Assembly: GCF_009835145.1 (NCBI RefSeq)
Contig: NZ_APKE01000011.1
Location: 1 to 64,000 of the forward strand
Reading direction: 5' to 3'
DNA from: Profundibacterium mesophilum KAUST100406-0324
GTDB taxonomy: Bacteria; Pseudomonadota; Alphaproteobacteria; Rhodobacterales; Rhodobacteraceae
DNA: 64,000 nucleotides
In this document: piece by piece, positions 28,734 to 38,692 of the stretch
Layout of the letters: every line of letters starts with the position of its first letter
Numbering within the stretch: the first letter of the stretch is position 1
Made by a program: the position numbers and the translations under genes
Notes under the pieces: model-generated
The model's database searches: none
Seen by the model: only the letters and a program-made list of their open reading frames with translations
Told to the model about the DNA's origin: nothing

Positions 28734-29762
28734 ATGGACGCAATTACAGCACTGTCCGCGCACGGTACGGCAGAGATTTTCGACAAGCTGACAGATGACG
28801 GTTTTTGCATTTGCGAAATCGTCCAGGACGACGCGGGCAACCCGATCGACTACAGATTTCTGGCGGTCAATTCCCGTTTCAGCGGGATGACCGGCCTCAA
28901 GGATCCCGTCGGCAGGACCGCGCGCGAACTGATACCCAACCTCGAGCATAAGTGGATCGAGGCTTATGGGCGGGTCGCGTTGAAGGCTGAACGCCTGCGC
29001 TTTCGCGAAGGTTCCGACGCGTTGGGCCTGCATCTCGATGTCTTCGCCGCGCCCACCTCCTCCTTCGGCCAGTTCGCGCTGCTGTTTCGCGACGTGACCG
29101 AGATGCACAGGATCGAGACGGAACGCGAACGGGCGTTGGAATTCTCGCGCAAGCTCCTTGAGGAGATCAATCACCGCGTGATGAACAGCCTCAACACCAT
29201 GTCCGCCCTGACCTCCATGGAGATCCGCGACCTGGCGGATACGCCCGAACGCAGCGCCCTGTCGCGTGTGCGCGACCGCATCAAGGCGCTCGCCGAACTC
29301 TACTCGTCGCTGAACCGTACGGCCTCGGTCGACCGGGTTGAGGCGCGCAGCTATCTCGGCGGCGTCCTGCAATTCCTGCGCAGCTCGATCGGGCCGAATG
29401 ACGGTGTCGAGATCAGCTCCGAATTCGCCGCGATGCAGCTGGACACACGCAGCGCCGTGCCGCTCGGGCTGATCCTCAACGAACTGGTGACCAACGCGCT
29501 GAAATACGCCTTCGCCAATCAGAAGTCCGGCTCGATCAGGGTGACGCTGACCCGTGATGGCGATGCCTGCCTACTCAAGGTCAGCGATGACGGAAGCGGC
29601 ATTTCATCGGCGCCGAACAACGGCTCGGGGGTTGGCCGCAAACTGATCGATGCCTTCGTGCTGCAGCTTCAGGGCCGTCTGGAGATCGCATCGGGCGCGC
29701 GCGGCACCTGCGTCAGGGTCTATTTCCCGGCGCCATCGCTGGACGCGCAAAATCCCGCCTGA
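28734..29762 (+). CDS. PAS-containing HisKA_2 sensor histidine kinase
   Basis: Cytoplasmic kinase of 342 residues. A PAS domain at about 10-130 (ICEIVQDDAGNPIDYRF, family-like) precedes phosphoacceptor His147 in EEINHRVMNSLNTMSAL, the HisKA_2/HWE-related box. The ATPase carries NELVTNALKYAF and DDGSGI. No membrane segment and no adjacent response regulator, so it is an orphan. A PAS region this close to the N-terminus suggests ligand or light sensing. As for the 10979 kinase, a link to PhyR-type general stress signalling is possible but not shown. The intergenic gap upstream (about 110 bp) should contain its promoter. Confidence 0.88.
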   Translation: MDAITALSAHGTAEIFDKLTDDGFCICEIVQDDAGNPIDYRFLAVNSRFSGMTGLKDPVGRTARELIPNLEHKWIEAYGRVALKAERLRFREGSDALGLHLDVFAAPTSSFGQFALLFRDVTEMHRIETERERALEFSRKLLEEINHRVMNSLNTMSALTSMEIRDLADTPERSALSRVRDRIKALAELYSSLNRTASVDRVEARSYLGGVLQFLRSSIGPNDGVEISSEFAAMQLDTRSAVPLGLILNELVTNALKYAFANQKSGSIRVTLTRDGDACLLKVSDDGSGISSAPNNGSGVGRKLIDAFVLQLQGRLEIASGARGTCVRVYFPAPSLDAQNPA

Positions 29763-29870
29763 CGCGTCGGGTCGGAGCGCGGCGGTCCCGGATGCGAGCG
29801 GATCAAGGGTGACGGATCGAGAAGCGGAGAGCCGAAACGTGAGGCGCAGACGCGGTCGGCGCCGGATACG

Positions 29871-29894
29871 AAAACAGGCGGCCCAAGGGCCGCC
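29871..29894 (-). terminator. Rho-independent terminator of efp
   Basis: GGCGGCC-CAAG-GGCCGCC at 29877-29894 is followed, on the minus strand, by TGTTTTCG. It sits 21 bp after the efp stop codon. Confidence 0.7.
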
Positions 29895-29914
29895 TGCCGC
29901 GCGGTCGACGCCCT

Positions 29915-30478
29915 TCAGGCGCGTTCGGCATATTCCATCGTTTCGGTGTTCACGATGATATCCTCGTCCTGCCCGACGAAGGGCGGAACCATCACCTTGA
30001 CGCCATTGTCGAGGATCGCCGGCTTGAAACTGTTGGCGGCGGTCTGCCCCTTCACCACCGGCTCGGTCTCGACGACCTTGCACGTGACCTTCTGTGGCAG
30101 CGTGGCGTTCAGGGCCTCGGCCTCGTAATACTCGATATGGATCGTCATGCCGTCCTGCAGGAAGGGGCGGCGCTCCCCGAGGATCTCGGCGGGCAGCTCG
30201 ATCTGCTCGTAGGTTTCCGAATCCATGAAGACCAGCATCCCGTCCGTCTCATAGAGAAATTGCTGATCCTTCTGCTCAAGACGCACGCGCTCGACCTTGT
30301 CGGCGGACCGGAAACGTTCGTTGAGCTTGGAGCCATTGCGCAAGTTGCGCATCTCGACCTGGGCGAAGGCGCCGCCCTTGCCAGGCTTGACATGATCGAC
30401 CTTCACGGCGCTCCAGAGGCCACCATTATGCTCGAGCACGTTACCAGGTCGAATTTCGTTTCCGTTAATTTTGGGCAT
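29915..30478 (-). CDS. efp: elongation factor P
   Basis: Protein of 187 residues, standard EF-P length: KOW-like N-domain plus two OB domains. EF-P rescues ribosomes stalled at polyproline. The modification-site residue is Lys34 in the tip loop KPGKGGAF; the lysine type implies EpmA/EpmB-like or no modification rather than rhamnosylation of Arg. C-terminal [23 protein letters not shown] is typical. No neighbouring epm gene. A terminator follows at 29871-29894. Confidence 0.97.
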   Translation of the reverse strand: MPKINGNEIRPGNVLEHNGGLWSAVKVDHVKPGKGGAFAQVEMRNLRNGSKLNERFRSADKVERVRLEQKDQQFLYETDGMLVFMDSETYEQIELPAEILGERRPFLQDGMTIHIEYYEAEALNATLPQKVTCKVVETEPVVKGQTAANSFKPAILDNGVKVMVPPFVGQDEDIIVNTETMEYAERA

Positions 30479-30688
30479 GTGGCGAAACCAAGGCAGAAGG
30501 TTGATCGAAAGGTGGCCAAGCCTATATCTGGTCGATGGATCGCTTACAAGGCGATGTATTTAGAGTGGTTTGTTGCCAGGACATGCACGTGCTGCATACC
30601 TGCCATTCCAAATAACGAACGCAGAATCGGTCATGATGCTTCATAAGAGGCGGAATGCTGAAAACGCAAGAACGAGAATGGGAATCGA

Positions 30689-31006
30689 ATGGCTGATTTC
30701 GTTGATGGCACCGCCTTCAATCACGAGCAGGGAAACCGTGCGCGCAAGCTTTTTGCCGCTGTCGTCCTTGCTGCGCTGGATGATGCGATTGCCGATGACA
30801 AGAAATACGGGAATGGCCCCGAGCAGATCGCCCGCTGGGCCCGCTCGCGCGATGGCCGCGAAGTCCTGTCCTGCGCCGGAATCGATCCGAACGAGCGGGT
30901 CGTGTCCGGACTGATGGATTTCGTCTCGAAAGGTATCCGGACCTCGGTGGCGCTGAGCCGCGAGGAAAGCGAGCGTCGCAACGCGGCGCAGGCCGAGGCT
31001 GCCTGA
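30689..31006 (+). CDS. DUF6280-like small conserved protein
   Basis: Protein of 105 residues, mostly helical, no signal peptide or membrane segment, no Cys beyond one. It resembles the DUF6280 proteins found across Rhodobacteraceae: MADFVDGTAFNHEQGNRARKLF start, then AALDDAIADDKKYGNG and EQIARWARSRDGREVL. Function unknown. The start is supported by GGGAA upstream and by the fit of the N-terminus. It ends just before a strong terminator at 31033-31060. Confidence 0.85.
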   Translation: MADFVDGTAFNHEQGNRARKLFAAVVLAALDDAIADDKKYGNGPEQIARWARSRDGREVLSCAGIDPNERVVSGLMDFVSKGIRTSVALSREESERRNAAQAEAA

Positions 31007-31032
31007 CATACGACCGGCCGACCTCCGGCACG

Positions 31033-31060
31033 AAAAAGCGCCCCCACCGGGGGCGTTTCT
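31033..31060 (+). terminator. Rho-independent terminator after the DUF6280 gene
   Basis: CGCCCCC (31039-31045) pairs with GGGGGCG (31049-31055), followed by TTTCTT and preceded by AAAAA, so it could act in both directions between convergent genes. Confidence 0.7.
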
Positions 31061-31072
31061 TCGTTTGGGGGA

Positions 31073-31642
31073 TCAGAACATGATCTGCCACAGGCGCCCC
31101 GTTGCAAGCTGCGCCGCCATGAGGGCGAGCACAGAGGAGCGCAAGGGCCAGCTCGGAAACCGCAATACCAGCCAAACGGCCCCGACCAAGACCATGGCCC
31201 CCTCGAGAAGCGCTATCCATCCCGCGCCGCGTGTCCGATCCCAGTAGCTGTAGGGCGAGTCGAATTTCCAGTCGGTCAGGGGCCAGAAATGCATCCGTGC
31301 ATCATCCCCGTGCAACGGCAGATCGAGCGCGAGATGCAAGAGCGCGGCGCCGGTGAAGGCCACCCCCGCCGCGCTGCCCCGCCATGCCGCGAGACACAGC
31401 CCCAGGCCCCACAGGATCACGCTGTTGTCGATCGCGAAGACCTGCTGCCACGGTCCCGAGAAGTAGAGCTGGCCAAAGACGGTTTGCGGCGAGACCCCGA
31501 AAACCCACATCGCCGCGCCCGCCAGCACGTAAAGCGAGATGTCGGGCGCCGCGCCCCCCGCCATCCCCCACCACGGGGTGGCCGGCATGCCCCGGCGACC
31601 GAGGAGCGCCGCCCCGATGACGAGATGCGCGGGAGTGTTCAT
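31073..31642 (-). CDS. YdjM/DUF457-like membrane protein
   Basis: Membrane protein of 189 residues with about five hydrophobic segments. It begins [15 protein letters not shown], and the early His with the later PDISLYVL and [12 protein letters not shown] stretches resembles the YdjM/DUF457 inner-membrane metal-dependent hydrolase family. The activity of that family is unproven. ATG at 31642 has GGAGG 7-8 bases upstream (minus strand), better than the 31696 alternative. Divergent from cobQ across 56 bp, so promoters must overlap. Confidence 0.75.
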   Translation of the reverse strand: MNTPAHLVIGAALLGRRGMPATPWWGMAGGAAPDISLYVLAGAAMWVFGVSPQTVFGQLYFSGPWQQVFAIDNSVILWGLGLCLAAWRGSAAGVAFTGAALLHLALDLPLHGDDARMHFWPLTDWKFDSPYSYWDRTRGAGWIALLEGAMVLVGAVWLVLRFPSWPLRSSVLALMAAQLATGRLWQIMF

Positions 31643-31698
31643 GCGCTTTCCTCCGGAAGGGCGAGCAGATAAGCCCAGTTTGCGAGCGGGAGGCATGC

Positions 31699-33162
31699 AT
31701 GACCAGAGCGATTATGATCCAGGGTGCCGGCTCGAATGTCGGCAAATCGATGATCGTGGCGGGATTGGCACGCGCCTTCACCCGGCGCGGCCTGCGCGTG
31801 GCCCCCTTCAAATCGCAAAACATGAGCAACAACGCCGCCGTGACGGTCGATGGCGGCGAGATCGGCCGCGCCCAGGCGCTTCAGGCAAAGGCTTGCGGCC
31901 GCGCCCCCGAAACCGACATGAATCCCGTCCTGCTGAAACCCGAGAGCGACCGCGGCGCGCAGGTGATCGTCCAGGGGCGTCGCACCGGAACCCTGAAGGC
32001 CAGCGCCTATGGCAGCCACAAGGCGACATTGCTGCCGCGCGTGCTCGAAAGCTTCCACAGGCTGGCCCGCGGCGCCGATCTCGTGCTGATCGAGGGCGCG
32101 GGCAGCCCGGCGGAGGTGAACCTGCGCCATGGCGACATCGCCAATATGGGCTTCGCCGAGGCAGCCGGCATCCCGGTCATCCTGATCGGTGATATCGACC
32201 GGGGCGGCGTCATCGCGCAATGCGTGGGCACGCATGCGGTGCTGCCGCCCGCGGATCGAGACCGGATCAAGGGCTTCGCCGTCAACAAGTTCCGGGGCGA
32301 CGTGACGCTCTTCGAGGGCGGGGTCGAGGCGATCCGTGCCCATACCGGCTGGGCCCCGCTCGGTGTGATCCCGTGGTTCGAAGCGGCCTGGCGCCTCCCG
32401 GCCGAGGACGCGCTCGATTTGCACAGCCATGCGAGCGGCCGGGACATCACGATCGCCGTCCCGCAGCTTGGACGCATCGCCAATTTCGACGATCTCGACC
32501 CGCTGCGCGCCTCGCCCGGGGTTACGGTCGAAATCGTCCCGCCGGGCCGCCCCCTGCCCGGCACCGCCGATCTCGTGCTCCTGCCGGGCAGCAAATCGAC
32601 GATCGCCGATCTCGCGGCCTTCCGCGCGCAGGGATGGGACATCGATCTTGCCGCCCATCACCGGCGCGGGGGGCGGGTGCTCGGGATTTGCGGCGGCTAC
32701 CAGATGCTCGGGCGGCAGATCATCGATGCCGACGGGATCGAGGGCCCGCCCGGCATGGTGGAGGGGCTTGGATTGCTTGACGTGGTGACACGGATGGCAC
32801 CCGAGAAACGCATTGGCCTCGCGGCGGCACGGCATGTGCCGAGCGGGCTGCCGCTCGATGGCTACGAGATCCACCTGGGCCGGACCGACGGCCCCGACAC
32901 CGATCGCGCCTGGCTGTCTCTCGATGGGCGGCCCGATGGGGCTGTATCGCGCGACGGGCTGATCGCGGGATGCTACCTGCACGGGCTCTTTGCCGCGGAT
33001 GGGTTCCGGTCGGCCTATCTCGCCGAACTCGGCGCCCCGGCACATGACTACGCGCATGATGCGGCCGTCGAGGATACGCTCGACGCCCTTGCCGACCACC
33101 TTGAACGCTGGATGGATCTCGACGCTCTTCTCGGCCTCGCCGTCACGCTCGCGCCGGATTGA
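31699..33162 (+). CDS. cobQ: cobyric acid synthase CobQ
   Basis: ATP-dependent amidase of 487 residues that amidates the peripheral carboxylates of adenosylcobyrinic acid diamide, a late step of cobalamin synthesis. P-loop-like [10 protein letters not shown] is at the N-terminus, and the class I glutamine amidotransferase half has Cys331 in [10 protein letters not shown] and His in GCYLHGLF. No other cob gene is adjacent and no cobalamin riboswitch is evident in the 56-bp upstream gap. Confidence 0.95.
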   Translation: MTRAIMIQGAGSNVGKSMIVAGLARAFTRRGLRVAPFKSQNMSNNAAVTVDGGEIGRAQALQAKACGRAPETDMNPVLLKPESDRGAQVIVQGRRTGTLKASAYGSHKATLLPRVLESFHRLARGADLVLIEGAGSPAEVNLRHGDIANMGFAEAAGIPVILIGDIDRGGVIAQCVGTHAVLPPADRDRIKGFAVNKFRGDVTLFEGGVEAIRAHTGWAPLGVIPWFEAAWRLPAEDALDLHSHASGRDITIAVPQLGRIANFDDLDPLRASPGVTVEIVPPGRPLPGTADLVLLPGSKSTIADLAAFRAQGWDIDLAAHHRRGGRVLGICGGYQMLGRQIIDADGIEGPPGMVEGLGLLDVVTRMAPEKRIGLAAARHVPSGLPLDGYEIHLGRTDGPDTDRAWLSLDGRPDGAVSRDGLIAGCYLHGLFAADGFRSAYLAELGAPAHDYAHDAAVEDTLDALADHLERWMDLDALLGLAVTLAPD

Positions 33163-33207
33163 CGCGGGCGCACTGCGTCATCGACCCACCCGCGGCCCGT
33201 GCCGGGA

Positions 33208-34989
33208 TCAGTCGAATTCGCGGATCGACACGGCGCGCATGATCTCCCGGCGCACGAGCTTGCGCACGTTGCGGGTGATCCGCTCGCCAAGGGCGCCCTG
33301 CAATTCCTGTCTGACGATCTCGGCCACCATCTCGCGCAGCATGTCCTCGTCGAGAAACGCACTCTCCTCCGGCGCGGGCTGCGGCTCGGGTTCGGGCGCT
33401 TCGGTCCGGCGCGCGGAGCGCGAATGGAAGCTGTTGCTGCGCGCGCGATCGGCGGCGATCACCTCGATATCGTCCTGCTGCGCTCCGGGGGCATCGTTCA
33501 TCGGCTGAGACCCGGCTGTGCTGTCGTCATCGGACATGTCGCTCTCTCCTGAGACGTCGAGGCGGTGGACGCGGGACGCGCGCGCCTCCCGGTCGGGAGC
33601 GCCCTTGCGGGCCGCACGGCCCAGGCCCGCCGCGCGGATGGCCTCGGCGATCCAGGCGCGCTCGTCATCCTCGCCCGGGTCCGATGCGCTCTCACGCGGC
33701 TCGTTTCGGGGGGGGATCGCGCCAGGACCGGACGTATCGGCCGCATGGAGCGTATCCGGCTCCGCGTCGGCCGCATGCGCTCCCGACAGTCCCGCCCCGA
33801 GAAGCTCGGCGCCCTCGCTGATACCGTCCTCGGCTTCGGGACGGTCCTCGCGGCCATGCGCGCGAACGGACTGCTCGGACTGCTCGGGCTGCTCGATCGT
33901 GCCGGCAGCTCCGAACCTGCCGCCCGCGATCGAAGGGGCCTCGAGATCACCCTGCCCGAAGCGGCCGGGCGCGTTCCCGCCGCCGCTGCGACCGGACTCG
34001 GCCTCACCGGTATCGGGCGTGGCCCTGCCGCGCATGGAGGCAAAGCTCGGCGCGGGGGCATCATGCGCCTTCGACGGGTAATTCGCCGCCGGGTCCGTGG
34101 CCTGCCCCTCTTCGGTGGCGAGACGCAGGATCGATGTCGGCCTGTGCTGCGCGCCGTCCTCGCTGCCATCGGGCTCGAAATCGAAGGCCTGCGCGGTGAC
34201 GGCCGCCTCGAGCTCCGCGATCCGCTGCTCCAGCGTCATCGCGCCATGCGGCAGGCTTTCGCGCGCGGAGGCGCCCCGCTGGGCATCCGGCGCGTCATGC
34301 CCCGCGTCATCCGCCGCATCGAATATCGACGCCTCGGCCAGATCGCTGAGAAGGAAGTCCTCCTCGAAGCCGCCATCATCATCTTGCATGTCATCCGGGC
34401 GCGGCGCCTCGTCATCCTCCCGGCCGTGAAGCTGCCACGGCGCCTGCGGCTCTTGCGAGTTGGGCGCGGTTCCGCCGACGATGCGAAAGCTTGCGGCGGC
34501 GCGCGGGGACGCCGGCACGGGATCGGCTTCGCGATCGTCGAAATAGGGCGCCTCGTCGAAGATCTCGCCCATGCCCGACGTGTGCAGGACCTGCGATGCG
34601 CCGGATGCATCGCCGTCATCCTCGTTCTGCGGCGGGCGGTGATCGCGGCGCTTGGCCGGATCGAGCAGGAGCGGCTCGGCGGCACGCGGCCGCGTCTCCT
34701 CGGGCCTGTCTTCCGCGCCGGCGGGGCGGGCGGCGTCACCGGGCGCATGCGCGGATGCGTCCCCCTCGTCACGCGGGCCGTCCGACCGGGCGCGTCCCGC
34801 GCCGGCCTGGTCGGTCTCTCCGACCCGAAGATCGGATGTCAGCACGAGCCGTCCGGGCAGTTCGGCATCCGGGGCCGCGCCGCCGGTGCCGTCGTTCTCG
34901 GGACGGGCCTTGGTGATATCGGAAGACACCAGCGTTCTGATCGAGGAGAGAATATCCTCGATCTCCATCGTCGTCACGGATTCGGACAT
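33208..34989 (-). CDS. PopZ-like protein with long acidic disordered linker
   Basis: Protein of 593 residues. N-terminus MEIEDILSSIRTLVSSD (residues 8-24) closely parallels the client-binding helix of PopZ (MEEILASIRRIISED in Caulobacter), and the last 50 residues form a helical Arg-rich block (DEDMLREMVAEIVRQEL..., NVRKLVRREIMRAV) like the PopZ oligomerisation region. Between them lie roughly 500 residues rich in Asp, Glu, Gly, Ala, Pro, with one short coiled coil (LEQRIAELEAAVTAQ). PopZ scaffolds polar chromosome and cell-cycle proteins. It lies downstream of tolC and pcm on the same strand, which matches the pcm-tolC-DUF2497 order I recall from other alphaproteobacteria. ATG 34989 gives the family start. 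PopZ identity is inferred, not proven. Confidence 0.65.
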   Translation of the reverse strand: MSESVTTMEIEDILSSIRTLVSSDITKARPENDGTGGAAPDAELPGRLVLTSDLRVGETDQAGAGRARSDGPRDEGDASAHAPGDAARPAGAEDRPEETRPRAAEPLLLDPAKRRDHRPPQNEDDGDASGASQVLHTSGMGEIFDEAPYFDDREADPVPASPRAAASFRIVGGTAPNSQEPQAPWQLHGREDDEAPRPDDMQDDDGGFEEDFLLSDLAEASIFDAADDAGHDAPDAQRGASARESLPHGAMTLEQRIAELEAAVTAQAFDFEPDGSEDGAQHRPTSILRLATEEGQATDPAANYPSKAHDAPAPSFASMRGRATPDTGEAESGRSGGGNAPGRFGQGDLEAPSIAGGRFGAAGTIEQPEQSEQSVRAHGREDRPEAEDGISEGAELLGAGLSGAHAADAEPDTLHAADTSGPGAIPPRNEPRESASDPGEDDERAWIAEAIRAAGLGRAARKGAPDREARASRVHRLDVSGESDMSDDDSTAGSQPMNDAPGAQQDDIEVIAADRARSNSFHSRSARRTEAPEPEPQPAPEESAFLDEDMLREMVAEIVRQELQGALGERITRNVRKLVRREIMRAVSIREFD

Positions 34990-35109
34990 AAGCCTGCCTC
35001 TCTCTGCGCCTCGCCGGGATGTTACCGGCTTGCCGCCCCCCGCGCAACGACTAGCCCGCCGGGTGGTTAGCACAAGGCTACACTGTGGCAGCGCCGCCCG
35101 GCGGCCCCG

Positions 35110-36477
35110 TCAGTCCCGGCCGATGCTCTTGAGCAGATCGTCGAGCTGCTTGCCCTGCGCGCTGGGCCGGGTGCGCGGCGCCGATTTGACCGCGTTGTAA
35201 TAGGCCGCGGGATCGTAGGTCACGATCCCCAGGTCGAGATGATCGACCGTCAGGAGCCCGGAGGCCGACAGAAGGGCGTAGACCGACTGGGTGCGGTTGA
35301 TTTCCGAGGCGATCGCGGAGGCGCGCGCATCGAGCAGTTCCTGCTCGGCATTGAGCACGTCGAGCGTGGTGCGCGCGCCCAGCGTCGCCTCCTCCTGCAC
35401 GCCCCGGAAGGCGACGGTGGCCGCATTGATCTGCTCGCGGGTGGCCGCGAGGCTCGCGATCGCGACCTGGTATTGCGACCAGACGGTGCGCAGGTTGGCA
35501 TCCACCTGGTGACGGACGACATGCAGGTTGCTGCGCGCCGCATCGCGCCGCGCGGCCGCTTGCCGGATCAGGGACCGGATCTGTCCGCCGCTGTAGACCG
35601 GGCCCGAAAGTTGCACGCCGATCGAGGAGGCGTCGTCGAAATCCTGGTTGACGCTGACCCCTGCCCGCGCGCTCAATCGCGGACGCAGCCCCGCCTCGGC
35701 ACGGGCGACGTTGATCTCGGCCACCGTCACCTGCCGCTGCGACTGCCGGATCGCGGGATGATTGCGGCGCGCGATCGCAAGGGCGGCATCGAGGCTGTCG
35801 GCGATGCGGGGGGTGCTCTGCGGCTCGCGGATATCGCTCGGCGCGACGCCGACCGCCTCGCGGTAGCTGGCCTCCGCTGCCGCCAGGTCGCCGCGGGCCG
35901 AGGCAAGGCTGCTGCGGGCCGAGGCGAGGCGCGATTCGGCGATCGAGACATCGGTCCGGGTGATCTCTCCCACCTCGAAACGGTCACGTGCCGCGCTCAA
36001 CTGCCGGTCGATCAGCCGGACGTTGTTCTGTGCCAGGTCGAGGAAGGCCATCGCCCGACGCATGTCCAGATGCGCCAGAACCGCGTCGAAGAGAACCTGC
36101 TGTTCGATCTGGAGCAGCTGCTCGCGGGTGATCAGGACGGTTTCCTTGGTCGCGTCGATCGCGAGGCGGGAGGCGCCGCCGTCGTAAAGAAGCAGATCGG
36201 CGTTCAGGCCCAGCGTCGCGGTGAGGTCGCGCCGGTCATTGAGCACATTCGCATAGGTGACATCGCCGGTATAGCCGATCACCGGGCGCAGGGTGGAGAT
36301 CGCCTGCGCCACGTCCTCGTCGGCCGCGCGCAGCGTCGCCCTGTTCTGCTCGAGCAGGCCGCTATGCCTGTAGGCGGTCACGAGCGTGTCTGCGAGGCTC
36401 GCGGCCGTGGCGGCGGCGGGCACGAGGATGGCGGCCGCGACCAGGGCTGCCGCACGCATGTGCCCGCGCGCACTCAC
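35110..36477 (-). CDS. tolC: TolC-family outer membrane efflux protein
   Basis: Outer-membrane channel of 455 residues (two OEP halves) that would partner with type I or RND exporters. Signal peptide present (MRAAALVAAAILVPAAATAAS). Heptad-rich helices with the TolC-style repeats (for example QARDRFEVGEITRTDVSIAE-like and VQEEATLGARTTLDVLNAE) are visible. A GTG start at 36477 overlaps the pcm stop (GTGA); the ATG at 36459, six codons in, is an alternative. The coupling suggests co-expression with pcm. Confidence 0.92.
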   Translation of the reverse strand: MSARGHMRAAALVAAAILVPAAATAASLADTLVTAYRHSGLLEQNRATLRAADEDVAQAISTLRPVIGYTGDVTYANVLNDRRDLTATLGLNADLLLYDGGASRLAIDATKETVLITREQLLQIEQQVLFDAVLAHLDMRRAMAFLDLAQNNVRLIDRQLSAARDRFEVGEITRTDVSIAESRLASARSSLASARGDLAAAEASYREAVGVAPSDIREPQSTPRIADSLDAALAIARRNHPAIRQSQRQVTVAEINVARAEAGLRPRLSARAGVSVNQDFDDASSIGVQLSGPVYSGGQIRSLIRQAAARRDAARSNLHVVRHQVDANLRTVWSQYQVAIASLAATREQINAATVAFRGVQEEATLGARTTLDVLNAEQELLDARASAIASEINRTQSVYALLSASGLLTVDHLDLGIVTYDPAAYYNAVKSAPRTRPSAQGKQLDDLLKSIGRD

Positions 36478-37127
36478 AGTGCGAACTCGCTCTTGCGCTC
36501 GAACCCGCCGAGCACCGGCGCGCCCGCATTGAAGCCATCGCGCCAGGAAATCACGCCGCCAAGCTTGCGCCCGATCCGCACCGTTCCAAGATCGCCGTCC
36601 ATGAAGATTGCCGCGATGCGTCCGCGTTCGGCCAGTTGCGCCTCGAGCGCTTCGGGCAGCACCTCGATTCCGCCCTCGATCAGGATCACGTCGAAGGGGC
36701 CGAGATCGGCCGCGCCCTCGCGAAGATCGCCGGTGACGACGGCCACATTGTCGGCCCCCTCCTCGCCCAGGATGCTCTCCGCCTCGCGCGCCAGTTGCGG
36801 AACCTCCTCGAGCGCGACGACCGCCTGCGCCAAGCGCGACAGGATCGCCGCGGCGTAGCCCTGCCCGGCCGCCACGTCGAGAACCAGATCGTCGGGCCCC
36901 GCGTTCAGCGCGTCGAGCATCTTGGACAGGGTGCGCGGCTCAAGCATCCAGCGCCCCTCCCCGATCTCGAGATTGCCGCCCATATAGGCCGCCTCGCGCT
37001 TGGCATCGGGAACGAAGCGCTCGCGCGGCACCTGGAGCATCGCGTCGATGATGGGGAACTTGGTGACGTCCGAGGGTCGAACCTGCGTGTCGACCATGAC
37101 TGTCCGGCGGTGCGCGAAATCGATCAT
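36474..37127 (-). CDS. pcm: protein-L-isoaspartate O-methyltransferase family protein
   Basis: SAM-dependent methyltransferase of 217 residues: core motif VLDVAAGQGYAAAIL followed by VVALEEVPQLA, and an N-terminal MVDTQVRPSDVT stretch common in the alphaproteobacterial subgroup. Members repair isoaspartate, but this subgroup's activity is not well tested. It opens the three-gene minus-strand set pcm-tolC-PopZ-like. The tRNA-Cys gene is divergent from it across about 190 bp. Confidence 0.9.
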   Translation of the reverse strand: MIDFAHRRTVMVDTQVRPSDVTKFPIIDAMLQVPRERFVPDAKREAAYMGGNLEIGEGRWMLEPRTLSKMLDALNAGPDDLVLDVAAGQGYAAAILSRLAQAVVALEEVPQLAREAESILGEEGADNVAVVTGDLREGAADLGPFDVILIEGGIEVLPEALEAQLAERGRIAAIFMDGDLGTVRIGRKLGGVISWRDGFNAGAPVLGGFERKSEFAL

Positions 37128-37313
37128 GTTCTAACTTTTCCGTACAATTCGCATGCGACAGCATCTGCCACATCCGGCGGGGGGAGACAAGAATTCTCGG
37201 CCCCGCCCTCCGCGACGTCGCCCGGCACGGACCGGCGCGTGCCCGCCTGCCCGGCACGCTGCGATCTTCTGTTGACCTCCCCGCCGCGCTCGGCCAAAAG
37301 ACGGCACGGCTTC

Positions 37314-37387
37314 GGCGAGTTGGCGGAGTGGTTACGCAGCGGATTGCAAATCCGTGTACACCGGTTCGATTCCGGTACTCGCCTCCA
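37314..37387 (+). tRNA. tRNA-Cys (anticodon GCA)
   Basis: Acceptor stem GGCGAGT (37314-37320) pairs with ACTCGCC (37377-37383), followed by discriminator T and an encoded CCA. The anticodon loop TTGCAAA gives GCA, and the T-arm ACCGG-TTCGATT-CCGGT is canonical. Class I length (about 74 nt with CCA). No integrase or repeated 3' end nearby, so no sign of use as an att site. Confidence 0.97.
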
Positions 37388-37660
37388 TCCCTCCCATGCT
37401 CGAAACGTCCCGAACGCGTCAGTCGCACTGATAAGCGGAGGAAATCCCCGGCGACTGCGGGTGTCGATCCATGGACCGGGACGCGCCCCGCCGGCATGCC
37501 GTTCGCAGCTTGAGCATCGGGCATGGGCCGCGTAGCCTGCCGCGGGACCCTACCGGGGCTTGCGACGGGCCTTGCATTCATTCGCGCGGCGCCCGATCAG
37601 CCGGGCACCGCGGCCTCCGCATGTTGCCGGGGCGGCCGGGACCCAGTGCGCGGGGCATAA

Positions 37661-38692
37661 ATGGGCAGTCGAAGCGACATGCAGAAGATCCTCATCACCG
37701 GCACGGCCGGCTTCATCGGCTTCCACCTGGCCAGATCGCTCCTGAACGAGGGGTTCGAGGTGCAGGGCTATGACGGGATGACCGACTATTACGACGTCAC
37801 GCTCAAGCGCCGCCGGCACGAAATGCTGCGCGCCCACGAGGGCTTCCACGCCGAGGAGGCGCTGCTGGAGGATCACGCGCGTCTCGATGCCGTGGCGGAC
37901 GCGTTCCGCCCCGACATGATCGTCCATCTCGCGGCGCAGGCCGGCGTGCGCTACTCGCTGGAGAACCCGCGCGCGTATATCGATGCCAACGTGGTCGGCA
38001 CCTTCAACGTCATGGAGGCCGCCCGCCGGCACGCGGTGAAACATCTCCTGATGGCTTCGACTTCCTCCGTTTACGGCGCCAACACGCAGATGCCGTTCAC
38101 CGAGACCGACAAGGCGGACATGCCGCTCACCATCTATGCCGCCACGAAGAAGGCGAACGAGGCGATGGGCCATTCCTATGCCCATCTTTGGAACCTGCCG
38201 ACGACGATGTTCCGCTTCTTCACGGTCTATGGCAGCTGGGGAAGGCCCGATCTCGCACTCTACAAGTTCGTCGACGCGATCCTCGATGGCCGCCCGATCG
38301 ACATCTACAACCACGGCGAGATGTATCGCGACTTCACCCATGTCGATGACCTGGTGCGCGGCATCCGGCTTCTGATGGATGCCATACCCGAGCGTGTCGA
38401 TGCGCCCGAACAGATCCCGCGCTGGGATTCGCTCTCTCCCGCCGCGCCCTACAGGGTCGTGAATATCGGCAACTCGAACAAGGTGCGGCTGCTCGATTTC
38501 GTCGAAGCCATCGAGGAGGCGCTGGGGAAGACGGCGATCCGCAATTACATGGACATGCAGAAGGGCGACGTTCCGGCGACCTGGGCCGATGCGACGCTGC
38601 TGAGCGAGCTGACGGGATACCGCCCCCGGACGGATGTCCGGGACGGGATTGCCGAGTTCGTGAAGTGGTTCCGCGACTATTACGGCAGGTGA
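37661..38692 (+). CDS. lspL: NAD-dependent epimerase, UDP-glucuronate 4-epimerase-like
   Basis: Extended SDR of 343 residues: Rossmann start LITGTAGFIGFHLA, catalytic YxxxK (IYAATKKANE) and LspL/CapI-type stretches such as YGSWGRPDLAL. It probably interconverts UDP-glucuronate and UDP-galacturonate for envelope polysaccharide. Start uncertain: ATG 37661 or, matching homologues better, ATG 37679. The upstream 273-bp gap after the tRNA contains no clear gene. Confidence 0.88.
   Translation: MGSRSDMQKILITGTAGFIGFHLARSLLNEGFEVQGYDGMTDYYDVTLKRRRHEMLRAHEGFHAEEALLEDHARLDAVADAFRPDMIVHLAAQAGVRYSLENPRAYIDANVVGTFNVMEAARRHAVKHLLMASTSSVYGANTQMPFTETDKADMPLTIYAATKKANEAMGHSYAHLWNLPTTMFRFFTVYGSWGRPDLALYKFVDAILDGRPIDIYNHGEMYRDFTHVDDLVRGIRLLMDAIPERVDAPEQIPRWDSLSPAAPYRVVNIGNSNKVRLLDFVEAIEEALGKTAIRNYMDMQKGDVPATWADATLLSELTGYRPRTDVRDGIAEFVKWFRDYYGR

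Noticed and set aside
31643-31698. Cobalamin riboswitch upstream of cobQ
   Set aside because: Only 56 bp separate the divergent genes, too short for a cobalamin aptamer.
37314-37387. tRNA-Cys as a mobile-element attachment site
   Set aside because: No integrase and no duplicated 3' end nearby; the flanking genes are ordinary.
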